Shown here: positions 7,099-15,237 of the stretch, piece after piece | Position numbering within the stretch: the first letter of the stretch is position 1 | How the letters are laid out: each line of letters starts with the position of its first letter | Source: Strigamia acuminata | Taxonomy: Eukaryota > Arthropoda > Chilopoda > Geophilomorpha > Linotaeniidae | Assembly: GCA_949358305.1 (NCBI GenBank) | Contig: OX442317.1 | Coordinates: forward strand, 15,070,491 to 15,134,490 | Reading direction: 5' to 3' | Length of the DNA: 64,000 nucleotides | Program-made: the position numbers and the translations under genes | The notes under the pieces: model-generated | The model's database searches: none | Told to the model about the DNA's origin: nothing | The model's input: the letters and a program-made list of their open reading frames with translations, nothing else

Positions 7099-10000
7099 CT
7101 AGTTTCTCCCGGTGATTTTTCCGTCTTGGATGAACGGATTCTTCGATTTTCGCGGTCGAAGGTTGCGTTTTTGCTTGCGAGTGGTATCGGCTCCCACTTG
7201 GTCGCTCATCTCCGATGTTGCGGTATTGTTTACTTCTTCTAATTTTGTTTTTTCTTTTTCAGAAGTATTTTCTTCTGCTTCCTCCCTCTCCGAGATTGTT
7301 TGCTCCGTTTGATCGGGAGCGTCGGCGGGTGGGGATTCGGCGTCAAAAAATTCGTCATCTTCGTTTGCTTCTTCGCCAATTTCGTTGTTATTTTGGAATG
7401 TGTCGACCACTGTGCCACCTTGGCCGCTGTGCGTCTGACCTTCCAGCCATATTTCTTGGCGAAATTCCGGTAGATATGGTTTTAATTCCCGGCCGTTGAT
7501 CGACCGGAAATTTTTATTATCTGTTAATCTGCGCAATTGGTAGGCGTTGCCGCCGTGTTCTGCCACAATTACATAGGGTCCGTCCCTTTTGTCGGCCAGA
7601 CCCGCGGCGATGCCCCTCGCAGCATTCGATAATATGTGTGTTTCCTTCCACACCAGGTCGTTGACTTTGAAATTCGTGAATTCCAATTCTCCTTCTTTTT
7701 TCGCGACTCTTTCCCGTAGGTCAAAGATGTGAGTCATTAGGTGCTGGTATGTGTCGGAAATTGTCTGTTCCAGACGACATACGTACTCGTGTGGGTTAGC
7801 GGGGTCCAGTACATTCACTGCCTCCGCAACTCGTGGGTCCCACGGCATTCTTAGTTCGCGGGCGAAATTAAGAAACGCCGGCGAGAAGTCGCGTGTTCGT
7901 GATACGGTGGAGCGAATGCTGAACGCTATCTCACGTAGATACTCATCCCACCGATTGTGTACGTCGGTGAACACCGTTAAAGCGTATTTCACGTCTTTGT
8001 TTAGCCTTTCTACAGGGTTCGTTTGAGGATTATAAGTGGAGGTGTTTGAAATCTCCATCTTAAATTTCCTGCAGAACTCCTTGTATATTTTGGACCTGAA
8101 TTGGGGCCCGTTGTCGGAAATGAGCTTCCGGGGAAACCCAAATCGCAACGCCACGTCGTAAAGACACTCGGCGATATTTTCCGCCGAGGGCTTTGCGAGG
8201 GCGTACAACTCGGGCCAACGGGTCGCTACGTCCATAATTACAAGTATATACATGTTGCGGTTGCTTGTTGTGGGCTTGGGGCCCATCAAGTCAACACTCC
8301 AACAGTCAAAGGGAGCATAGGGGCCGAGAGACATTGCGTTTCTGGCCACTTTGTCGCGAGGTCGACATGCTTGGCACCGGGAGCAGTGACGAATAAATTT
8401 CGTTATTTTCTGGCGGGCTCCGGGCCAAAAAAATATCTGCTTCACGCGGTACAATGTTCTTGCTATGCCGGCGTGGCTAGCGAGTGGGTGCCCGTGCATT
8501 AGCCACAGCAATCGGGTGTGTAGCGAGACAGGCACCACCACTTTTATCGCGTTTCCCGCTCCGCTAAGGTCGTCCTGAAACGTCGGGTGGTATTTCAGTA
8601 GCAACCCGTCGTCTATCAGGTAGCTGGTGGCTTCCTTAGTAAATTGCTTTCTGCGATGAGGATTTGTCATATCGACCGGATATTCTCCTTTTTCTAGGAA
8701 TCGAGTCATTATCTGACATTTGGCGTCGGTCGCCTGATGTTCGATGAACTCGAGTCTAGTTGGCGGTGCGTATTGCGTTTTCTTTTCTATTGTGGCCGTG
8801 AAGGCTCGCAGCGGAGTTTTTGGGGCCTCTTGGACGACTGGAGGGGCTGCCTCCGTCTTTGCGTCGGTCGCTCCAGCTGGCTGGTACGTTCGAGTCCAGA
8901 AACCACAAAAAGTTTTATCAGCGGGCTCCATCACGGGTAATTCGTTCGCTTTACGAAGGCGCCAAATCCGTCTGGGCGTTGGACAATAAAGTAGACGCGA
9001 ATCGTCTTCGCCGTCGTCGTCCGGACCATGGGGGTCGGACGCCGGGGCTCGCGATAAGGCGTCGGCCACCTGATTGAATTTTCCGGGGCGATATGTTATG
9101 GTTATGTCGCACGCCATGAGTTCGAGTTGCCATCTGGCGAGTCTGCCGGATGGTTCTTTTAACTTCATCAACCAACTTAATGCCTGATGATCGGTCTGCA
9201 CTTCGAAATTCGTATACTCTAGGTAGTCACGAAATTTCCGAACAGCCCATATTACGGCTAAGCACTCCAGTTCTGTAGCCGTGTAGTTTTTCTCGGCTCC
9301 CTGTATTTTTCGACTTATGAACATACAGGGTACTTCTTGCTCCACTCCGTTGTACGTGTGTTTCTGCAAGAGGGCTGCTCCCAAGCCAACTCGGCTGGCG
9401 TCGGTATGCAGTACAAACGGTCGGTTTAGATCGGGTAACGGCATTTTGTCGACGTCGGCCAACATTTGTTTTATGGCGCTGAAGGCGGCCTTGCATTCGG
9501 CCGTCCATGCGAACTCGCGGTCGGTTCGCAGGAGGTCCGTTACGGGCGCAGCTACTTCCGCCAGATTGGGGAGCAGTCGGCCGAAAAAGTTAATCATCCC
9601 CATGAATCTTTGGACACCCTTGATATCCTCGGGTGCTGGGAATCCACTTATTGCTCGTACCTTTTCGGGATCAATGGCGATCCCTTCAACTCCGATACGA
9701 TAGCCTAGGAAGGCAAGTTCCTTTCTACAGAACTTGCTCTTTCCGGGATGGACATGGAGTCCAGCTTTGGCTAAACGGGAGACCACTCTGTCGATGTGTT
9801 CCACGTGCTCCTCGAAAGTATCTGACGCGATAATGATGTCGTCGAGGTACGCCCACACGAAGTCGTGTAGCATATCCCCGAGGACGCTCTCGATTAACTT
9901 TTGGAACGTGCTTGGTGCGTTCACTAGTCCGAATGGCATCACGTTGAACATTAATCGCCCTATAGGCGAGTAAAACGCGGTCTTTAGTTTATCTTCGGGT

Positions 10001-11235
10001 CGGAGTTCGACCTGCCAGTACCCTTTCGACAGGTCCATGGTGGTTACCCAATTAAATGGAGCCAGCTCTCTGAGAATCGCCTCGATGGAGGGCATCTGTA
10101 TCGGATCTATCACCGTTATCGCATTTAGCGGGCGGTAGTCGATACATAAGCGAGGCTCGGAGCCGGGTCGCATCACTAGGACAATTCGCATCGCGTATTC
10201 GCCCAATGCTTCTGTCACGATGCCTTTGTCGAGCATGTCTTGACACATCTGGGTTACTATATCCCGTTTTTGGGGATTCATCCCTTTGTATGGCACGCGA
10301 ATTGGTTTGTCCGTTGTTAGTACGATCTCGTGTACGGCCTCGGTCGTCCTTCCGGGCGTTTTGGTGAGGATACTCTCGTGTTTGCGGAGTACTCGTCGTA
10401 ATAACGATGCCTCGTTGACTTGTAGAGCGGCTTCCTCGACCAACGTGTCCACCATGTTGCTTCTTTGCAATTCTAGAGCGAAGGCTACGAAATCGTAGTC
10501 CTGTACGAATTTTCGCAGTCCTCTCTCGTATTCCTCCTTATCTTGGGCCTCGTCCAGTAATTTTTGGGGTACCACTGGAACGGGCCTTTCACCTTCGGGG
10601 CTTATCCAATTCCACGATCTCGTTATCGGATTTGGCTGTATTTTTAGTTTAGCCATGATGTCGATTCCGAGGAGGAACACCTTGTCGTGGGATGGCAACA
10701 CTAAGAAGGGGTGGGATAGGTTCCCTCCCCTCCAATCGATAGTGATTTTTATTACGCCCCTTGGCTTTACATAGCCATTAGCCGTGAGTAACTCCACATT
10801 CTCATTCACTTTCATCATTTTGTCTTCGATGTCTAGGCTCTCGACTAGATCTTCGGATATGAAAGAACGATCCGCTCCGGAATCCAGTAGTCCCAGCAAC
10901 TTTTGGTTTTCGATGGTTACTGGTAACATACAGAGTGTCTCGCAATGTGACTTTGAGACGTTGCAGTGAAATACTCGCAATTTCTGCGGTACTACGTCCA
11001 GGTCAAACGGGAGCTCGGCCCAACTGTCGTCTGTCTGGGTCTCAGTTTTCACTTGCATGCCCCTCAGTACGACTTTTTCTTCCTTCTCTGGTGCGGACTG
11101 GGCTCGGTCTTTGATTTGAGCATCAAGTATTGTATGACCGGCTGGTCCAGTATGGAATTTCTTTTTCTTTCTGGCTTCCTCGGCTTTCGCAGACGAAGTC
11201 GAATCTATTTCTTCGACGACGCCTGCGCTTGGCAG
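7099..11235 (-). CDS. pol: pol: protease, reverse transcriptase, RNase H, integrase
   Basis: The frame lies -1 to gag, is open from 11292, and is read from 11235 after frameshifting (about 1378 codons; first ATG at 11058). Numbered from that ATG, the aspartic protease has DSG at 59-61 and LLGID at 129-133. Reverse transcriptase spans about 240-500, with MDLSKGYWQV at 341-350 and the catalytic YLDD at 404-407. RNase H has D553, E596/E598, D623 and D666. Integrase has an HHCC zinc site (H857, H862, C892, C895) and the catalytic triad D923, D982, E1017 (34 residues between the last two). A GPY/F module (DGPYVIV) follows at 1159-1165. All catalytic residues are present and there are no internal stops. 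No chromodomain is seen. The protein ends in an acidic stretch (about 1225-1290) and a basic tail (1293-1305), beyond the usual end. The products copy the RNA genome to DNA and integrate it. Confidence 0.95.
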   Translation of the reverse strand: MPSAGVVEEIDSTSSAKAEEARKKKKFHTGPAGHTILDAQIKDRAQSAPEKEEKVVLRGMQVKTETQTDDSWAELPFDLDVVPQKLRVFHCNVSKSHCETLCMLPVTIENQKLLGLLDSGADRSFISEDLVESLDIEDKMMKVNENVELLTANGYVKPRGVIKITIDWRGGNLSHPFLVLPSHDKVFLLGIDIMAKLKIQPNPITRSWNWISPEGERPVPVVPQKLLDEAQDKEEYERGLRKFVQDYDFVAFALELQRSNMVDTLVEEAALQVNEASLLRRVLRKHESILTKTPGRTTEAVHEIVLTTDKPIRVPYKGMNPQKRDIVTQMCQDMLDKGIVTEALGEYAMRIVLVMRPGSEPRLCIDYRPLNAITVIDPIQMPSIEAILRELAPFNWVTTMDLSKGYWQVELRPEDKLKTAFYSPIGRLMFNVMPFGLVNAPSTFQKLIESVLGDMLHDFVWAYLDDIIIASDTFEEHVEHIDRVVSRLAKAGLHVHPGKSKFCRKELAFLGYRIGVEGIAIDPEKVRAISGFPAPEDIKGVQRFMGMINFFGRLLPNLAEVAAPVTDLLRTDREFAWTAECKAAFSAIKQMLADVDKMPLPDLNRPFVLHTDASRVGLGAALLQKHTYNGVEQEVPCMFISRKIQGAEKNYTATELECLAVIWAVRKFRDYLEYTNFEVQTDHQALSWLMKLKEPSGRLARWQLELMACDITITYRPGKFNQVADALSRAPASDPHGPDDDGEDDSRLLYCPTPRRIWRLRKANELPVMEPADKTFCGFWTRTYQPAGATDAKTEAAPPVVQEAPKTPLRAFTATIEKKTQYAPPTRLEFIEHQATDAKCQIMTRFLEKGEYPVDMTNPHRRKQFTKEATSYLIDDGLLLKYHPTFQDDLSGAGNAIKVVVPVSLHTRLLWLMHGHPLASHAGIARTLYRVKQIFFWPGARQKITKFIRHCSRCQACRPRDKVARNAMSLGPYAPFDCWSVDLMGPKPTTSNRNMYILVIMDVATRWPELYALAKPSAENIAECLYDVALRFGFPRKLISDNGPQFRSKIYKEFCRKFKMEISNTSTYNPQTNPVERLNKDVKYALTVFTDVHNRWDEYLREIAFSIRSTVSRTRDFSPAFLNFARELRMPWDPRVAEAVNVLDPANPHEYVCRLEQTISDTYQHLMTHIFDLRERVAKKEGELEFTNFKVNDLVWKETHILSNAARGIAAGLADKRDGPYVIVAEHGGNAYQLRRLTDNKNFRSINGRELKPYLPEFRQEIWLEGQTHSGQGGTVVDTFQNNNEIGEEANEDDEFFDAESPPADAPDQTEQTISEREEAEENTSEKEKTKLEEVNNTATSEMSDQVGADTTRKQKRNLRPRKSKNPFIQDGKITGRN

Positions 11236-11241
11236 TTTTTT
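11188..11241 (-). promoter_or_regulatory. Programmed -1 ribosomal frameshift signal (gag-pol)
   Basis: On the minus strand the gag-frame codons GCA AAA AAC contain the slippery heptamer A-AAA-AAC (11241-11235). After a 7-nt spacer, the arms 11227-11212 and 11203-11188 pair in 14 of 16 positions (one G-U, and a 2-nt internal loop) around an 8-nt loop. The gag stop TAG (11207-11205) lies in that loop. Slippage by -1 enters the pol frame exactly, with the first pol codon at 11235-11233. Sequence, spacing and frame all fit the known retroviral mechanism. Gag-Pol would be about 1030 plus 1378 residues. Confidence 0.85.
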
Positions 11242-14200
11242 GCCAGGGCGATGTTTAACTCGGCCATCATCTTCATCAGAATCTGTGTCTCGCTAGCGAT
11301 TTTGGCCGTTTTTTCGCATTTGTCGGAATAATGGCCGTATTCCCCACAGCTGTAGCATTTAATGTTGCTTTTGTCGCCCGTGGGTGTGAAACCCGGTTTT
11401 TTCGGGACGAATGCTGTTGGGAACCGTCTCTTGAGGCCCGGCGCCCCTTTTTCCTTGGTGGCGCGGGCGTGAGCTCTGAATTGGGTGATGGCTAGCGCTC
11501 GGTGCGCGTGATGAAGGTACGGACCTTGGTCGTCGCACCCCGTTGATAAGTTCTCGAGGTGCTCGTGCAGGTCTTCTTCATCGCTTGATTCCTCTGCTGG
11601 CTCGGCGACCGCTGCGGGAGGTGACGCTTTTTCTGCTTTCGCCGAGGTGGCTAAGTCAGTCGAGGTCACCTGCATCGCCGTAGTCGTCGGAGCTTTCTTT
11701 GGGGCAGCAATCGGGTTGCTTGGGAGCGTTATACCGGTCTTTGGTGTTAACGTCCGTCCCGAAGACGCCTCGGTGAGGCTCATTATGCCGCTGAGGTATT
11801 CGCTCGGTCTCATTAATTTCTCGGACGCCTTGTGGCGTTCGGCGCTGGTTATTAATCGCTTCTCGTGGGCTTCCGCCTCTTCGGGTGGCAGTGAGGCGTA
11901 GTACCTTTGTTCTATCTCCAGCGTATTGGTTAGGAGATAATTACTGACATCCCGATAGTTGCCAGTGCGGGGAGCACGCATGTCCAGCAATATTCGTTGT
12001 GAATGTGCTGACAATCCTCCATAGAAAATCATCGTAAACCCGGCAGGGTTAATTTCGTACGGTGCTCGGGCGAAGAGTAATTTCGCTCGGGCGTCATAAT
12101 CGGCGAGTGTTTCACCCGGGGCTTGACGGAGGCCACGCAATTTGTTGCTGATCTCGTCTGGTGTCTCGCCGTATCGAAGGTCGAAACGGACGAGAAAGTC
12201 GTCCCAGGTCGGATTTTTCAGCCCTTGGTACCACTCGCGGGCTGACCCGGTGGTTAACTCCACTAGGCCGTGTGTAAGCATATCGGCGACGGTCGCCTTT
12301 GTAGCTTTCTTAATTCTCATGACTTCGTCGAGGAAGCGGTCTCCCGCTTTCCACGAACCGTCGAATCGTGTTTGTACGTAGTGTTGCCAGCGGATGTTGC
12401 CCGTGGCTTCGGCCGCTGGTTCGTTACGCACGCCATATTTGCGTTTGACCCTTTCACCGGCGCGGTTATGTTTATCTCCGGGGTGGCCCAAGTCGATTCC
12501 TTCCTTTCGGAAAGAATTCAATAAGGCACGTCCCAGTTCAGCCATTGTATATTGTCGGCCGGCAGAGTCCTGGAAATTCCCCTCCTGTATGGAAGGGCGA
12601 GAGCTGTGCGAAGATCGGTTGGAGGCATTCGGTCGGTCCGAATGGTGCTGGTTGCTGCCGCGGCTCTCTCGGTGTGATCCAGATGACGGTCGACTTTGGT
12701 CGTCGTCGTCCGATGACTCAGAGGGGTCGGAAGGGTCGCCTTGTGGGCGGTCTCTTGGTCCCTTCGGGGGGACTTCTTCGCCACCCCGTGATTTCTTCGA
12801 GCCTCCGGAGGGCGGCGGCTCCTTTTCGTCGCTGCTCCCGTAAAAAGAATGCCATTTATTTTCTTCGCTTTCTGGGCGCTCGCGGTCCTTATTCGCGTTC
12901 TTTTTGTTAAGTAACGCGTCGATGGCGGCGCTTCTTTCGGATCGTTTCGAGGGGTTACGGTTTCTGGATTTTCTATCCGGTTGGTCGTCTCCCTGTGACT
13001 TCCTCTTTTTTGTTTCGGCGTTGGAACCGCTGGTGGGCTCTTTGTCCGCTTTCGGATCCTCTTTTTTATTCCTCTCAGAAACGTCCTGCTCGTACTCTCT
13101 TTGGAATTTTTCCGTTTCTTTTTCCCAATTTTCGGCTTCCCATCGTTTTTGCTCGTCAATTATCGCTTTTTTCTTAGCTTGGTACTCGTCGGTCCATCTG
13201 TACCGCTCCCATTCTTCTTGTTCTTCAAGAAATTGCTCCTTTTCTCTCCTTGCTCTTGCGGCTTTCATCCTTTCGTGGTATTGTTCTTCCCACTTCTGGT
13301 GTTGCCGCTGAGCTTCTTCTCTCAGTTTCTGCAATTTCTCGGCTTTTCGTTGGGCCAGGAGGGCTCGGAATTGTTCTTCGTAGTCTTGGGCTTCTCTGTG
13401 CCTTCCTTCTATTGTATTATTCCATTCCCTTCGTATTTTTGCTTCCTGCTCTTCCCTTATCTTCTGTACCATTTCTTCCGTTTCCTCCGTGGTCCTTTTT
13501 TCACGCTGTAGTCGTTCCTCTTCCTCGTTCCAAAGTTCTCTCCTCTCAGCGCTTACTCTACGCTGACGGTTTATTGTCTCCTGCCTCGCTTCTTCTCGGG
13601 CTTTCTCCCGAGATTCGTGAAGGGCTTTGTGAGGATCGGGCACGAAGTTACCTACGTCACTCGGCGTTTCTTGCGCTACAGGCGTCTCCGCTGCTGGTCT
13701 TGCGACTGGCGTCGGGGCCTGTGCTGTGCAAATTGCTTTAGTGAGTATAGTAATCGAGTCCCAAACTGACGTTCCCGGCGGAATATCGGTTACTGCTTTC
13801 AGTCGGGCCGCTTGTTGCGATAGGTGAATTAAATGGGCTACCTCGGGGGAAACAGGGGCAGGTCTCGCCGAGGCACGGGAGGCCATCGGGGTCCCGCTCG
13901 TATTTCTCGCCGGAGTTTCATTCAGGGGGGCAGATTGGTGGCTTGGTGCTGGTGATGGGTTGCCGTTGTTCGTGGTTGTTCGTCTTGGAGTTTCTGTCTC
14001 CTCCTCGGCCACCAGTATCGGCACTCGTCCTGTTGTTGTATCGCGAATTTCTTCTTGATTTTCCAGGACTTCCGTATCGGTATCTTCGACAAAGGGCATA
14101 TCTGAGGAGAGCGGCTCTCGCTCGGGCTCGGTTAGGGCCTCGAGCGAAGCAGCTGCTTCCTCTTTCTGTGCCTTTGTTTTCCTCCGATTCGCTCGGGCTT

Positions 14201-14324
14201 TCGCCTTCGCGGATTGTTCGGGAGCCGGGCCACCCGATCTTAAGTTATAGTCGGAGGTCCGTTTTCCCTTTTCGAGCGTAGGTCGCTCGTTATCAGACGC
14301 GGATTGTTCATCTTGGTCTGACAT
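11205..14324 (-). CDS. gag: gag: structural polyprotein with long charged helix and CCHC knuckle (1039 aa)
   Basis: Gag builds the retrotransposon particle and packages its RNA. The ATG at 14324 is the first after the primer site, giving a leader of 73 nt. Residues 1-230 are low-complexity and Pro/Thr/Ala-rich. Residues 235-425 form a very long Glu/Arg/Lys-rich stretch typical of a single helix or coiled coil. Residues 430-580 are Ser/Arg/Asp-rich and probably disordered. Residues about 645-820 resemble the retrotransposon capsid domain (WQHYVQTRF, ARTGNYRDVSNYL-like helices). A CCHC zinc knuckle, CYSCGEYGHYSDKC, is at 990-1003. About 1000 residues is more than double many gypsy Gags, mostly because of the N-terminal extension. 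The last 88 nt of the frame overlap the open pol frame, which is reached by the frameshift signal at 11241. A second copy, broken at residue 720, is at 30824-33022. Confidence 0.93.
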   Translation of the reverse strand: MSDQDEQSASDNERPTLEKGKRTSDYNLRSGGPAPEQSAKAKARANRRKTKAQKEEAAASLEALTEPEREPLSSDMPFVEDTDTEVLENQEEIRDTTTGRVPILVAEEETETPRRTTTNNGNPSPAPSHQSAPLNETPARNTSGTPMASRASARPAPVSPEVAHLIHLSQQAARLKAVTDIPPGTSVWDSITILTKAICTAQAPTPVARPAAETPVAQETPSDVGNFVPDPHKALHESREKAREEARQETINRQRRVSAERRELWNEEEERLQREKRTTEETEEMVQKIREEQEAKIRREWNNTIEGRHREAQDYEEQFRALLAQRKAEKLQKLREEAQRQHQKWEEQYHERMKAARARREKEQFLEEQEEWERYRWTDEYQAKKKAIIDEQKRWEAENWEKETEKFQREYEQDVSERNKKEDPKADKEPTSGSNAETKKRKSQGDDQPDRKSRNRNPSKRSERSAAIDALLNKKNANKDRERPESEENKWHSFYGSSDEKEPPPSGGSKKSRGGEEVPPKGPRDRPQGDPSDPSESSDDDDQSRPSSGSHRESRGSNQHHSDRPNASNRSSHSSRPSIQEGNFQDSAGRQYTMAELGRALLNSFRKEGIDLGHPGDKHNRAGERVKRKYGVRNEPAAEATGNIRWQHYVQTRFDGSWKAGDRFLDEVMRIKKATKATVADMLTHGLVELTTGSAREWYQGLKNPTWDDFLVRFDLRYGETPDEISNKLRGLRQAPGETLADYDARAKLLFARAPYEINPAGFTMIFYGGLSAHSQRILLDMRAPRTGNYRDVSNYLLTNTLEIEQRYYASLPPEEAEAHEKRLITSAERHKASEKLMRPSEYLSGIMSLTEASSGRTLTPKTGITLPSNPIAAPKKAPTTTAMQVTSTDLATSAKAEKASPPAAVAEPAEESSDEEDLHEHLENLSTGCDDQGPYLHHAHRALAITQFRAHARATKEKGAPGLKRRFPTAFVPKKPGFTPTGDKSNIKCYSCGEYGHYSDKCEKTAKIASETQILMKMMAELNIALAKNCQAQASSKK

Positions 14325-14397
14325 TTCTTTGAGTAATTCTTCGATTTGGGTTATTATATTAAATGAGAGATCACAAGTTCAGTTGAGATTTATTTCT

Positions 14398-14417
14398 AAA
14401 TCCCGGACGGGCCCCCA
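14398..14417 (-). promoter_or_regulatory. Primer-binding site, tRNA-Pro type
   Basis: The minus strand reads TGGGGGCCCGTCCGGG two nucleotides (CG) inside the 5' LTR. Its complement, ending GACGGGCCCCCA, matches the T-arm and acceptor end of eukaryotic tRNA-Pro, as I remember that tRNA, with one acceptor-stem difference from the vertebrate form. This tRNA would prime first-strand DNA synthesis. The AU-rich gag leader (14325-14397) follows. Confidence 0.8.
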
Positions 14418-14419
14418 CG

Positions 14420-15237
14420 TGTCGCGTCCTACCTGGTGATAGGTTTAATGAGCTAACGTGTGTTACTTTACCTGTGATCTTACTAAATATGTAAATTACC
14501 CAAATGAATACCAAGTATATGTAAATGAACAAATAGGTTTATTCAATAGGCGTGAGCCTTAAAATACACTCAGTATAAAACTAGAGTCGACTTGGTCGGA
14601 GTCGAACAAAGGATTTCCCAAGATGGCGTCGTCGGTTCCGCGTGGTCGGCGGAACAAAGGCGGCGTCTCGAGTTGTCGTAAATTCGTCACGGATTCGTCG
14701 TTCACGGACGCGGTGGAATGCTCTTTCGAGTCTTCTATCCGTGCCTGTTGTCTAGGGGTTGGTTTTAGCGTCGCAAGGCTCCGTCCAGAAACGTGGAGTT
14801 TCTTACAGGGCACTCGGACACTTTAGTGGTGGAATAACCGTGGGTCGGTTATTCGGTGTGAATTCACAAGGGTTATTTTCCTGCTTTCGCGGGAAATAAA
14901 CGCACAGTGTAAATTCGTGAGAGTTACAGTTGCACTGGAATCAGCGGTCCTCGATCAATCCTAACTTTTGGTGGAGTTGGCCTGACGGTGAGGTAGTTGC
15001 TGTGTTCTTGGTGTCGTTTGTGTAAGTTCTGCTTGTAGGGCGCGAAACTTTACCTGATATAGGCCAGGGTGAGGGGCCTGGCTCGGCCAATGGGGGCCGT
15101 CCACGCATCACCTCACCCCCTCGGGGCGCGCGCTTCCCAGGGGGGGAAGGCGGAGCCAACGCGAGGGAACTGACCTTTCCTAGTGACTCATGCGGATGGC
15201 GTCCACTGGAGGGACGACCACCCGCGGGGTCACCACA
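14420..15237 (-). repeat. 5' LTR of copy 1
   Basis: This 818-bp LTR is the promoter end of the minus-strand element. Its GC-rich first third carries an inverted CCAAT (15087-15091) and a TATA-like CCTATATCAGG (15053-15063), and an AATAAA lies at 14538-14543. If those are the promoter and poly(A) elements, U3 is short (about 200 bp) and R long (near 480 bp). It differs from the 3' LTR at 15044 and 15104 and appears identical to the LTR of copy 2. Confidence 0.95.
15053..15091 (-). promoter_or_regulatory. Possible LTR core promoter (CCAAT and TATA-like)
   Basis: On the minus strand ATTGG (15091-15087) is followed about 25 nt later by CTATATCAGG. Transcription would start near 15030. The same place holds a consensus splice donor CAG|GTAAAG (15056-15048). 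If transcription really starts further upstream, that donor could serve a spliced RNA for the third ORF. The two readings compete and the sequence does not decide. Confidence 0.35.

Larger units (their letters stand above)
2373..15237 (-). mobile_element. Full-length Ty3/gypsy-type LTR retrotransposon, copy 1
   Basis: The element is 12,865 bp, bounded by TG...CA termini, near-identical 818-bp LTRs and a 4-bp target duplication. On the minus strand its order is 5' LTR, tRNA-Pro-type primer site, gag, pol (protease-RT-RNase H-integrase), spacer, third ORF, polypurine tract, 3' LTR. Integrase downstream of RT/RNase H and a GPY/F module place it in the Ty3/gypsy group (Metaviridae). I cannot assign a clade reliably. 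The main frames are intact, and the LTRs differ at only two positions (2997 A vs 15044 G; 3057 G vs 15104 C), so it is young and may be competent. It is larger than most gypsy elements because of an extended gag and the third ORF. Confidence 0.95.

Noticed and set aside
12518-13159. 213-codon minus-strand frame overlapping gag, also present in copy 2
   Set aside because: It is contained in the gag frame and its repetition in copy 2 simply follows the duplication. The Lys/Arg/Thr bias is that of purine-rich gag read in another frame.
13101-13741. Hydrophobic plus-strand frames opposite gag
   Set aside because: These are complements of Glu/Arg-rich codons, which read as Leu/Phe/Ser runs. They are not membrane proteins.
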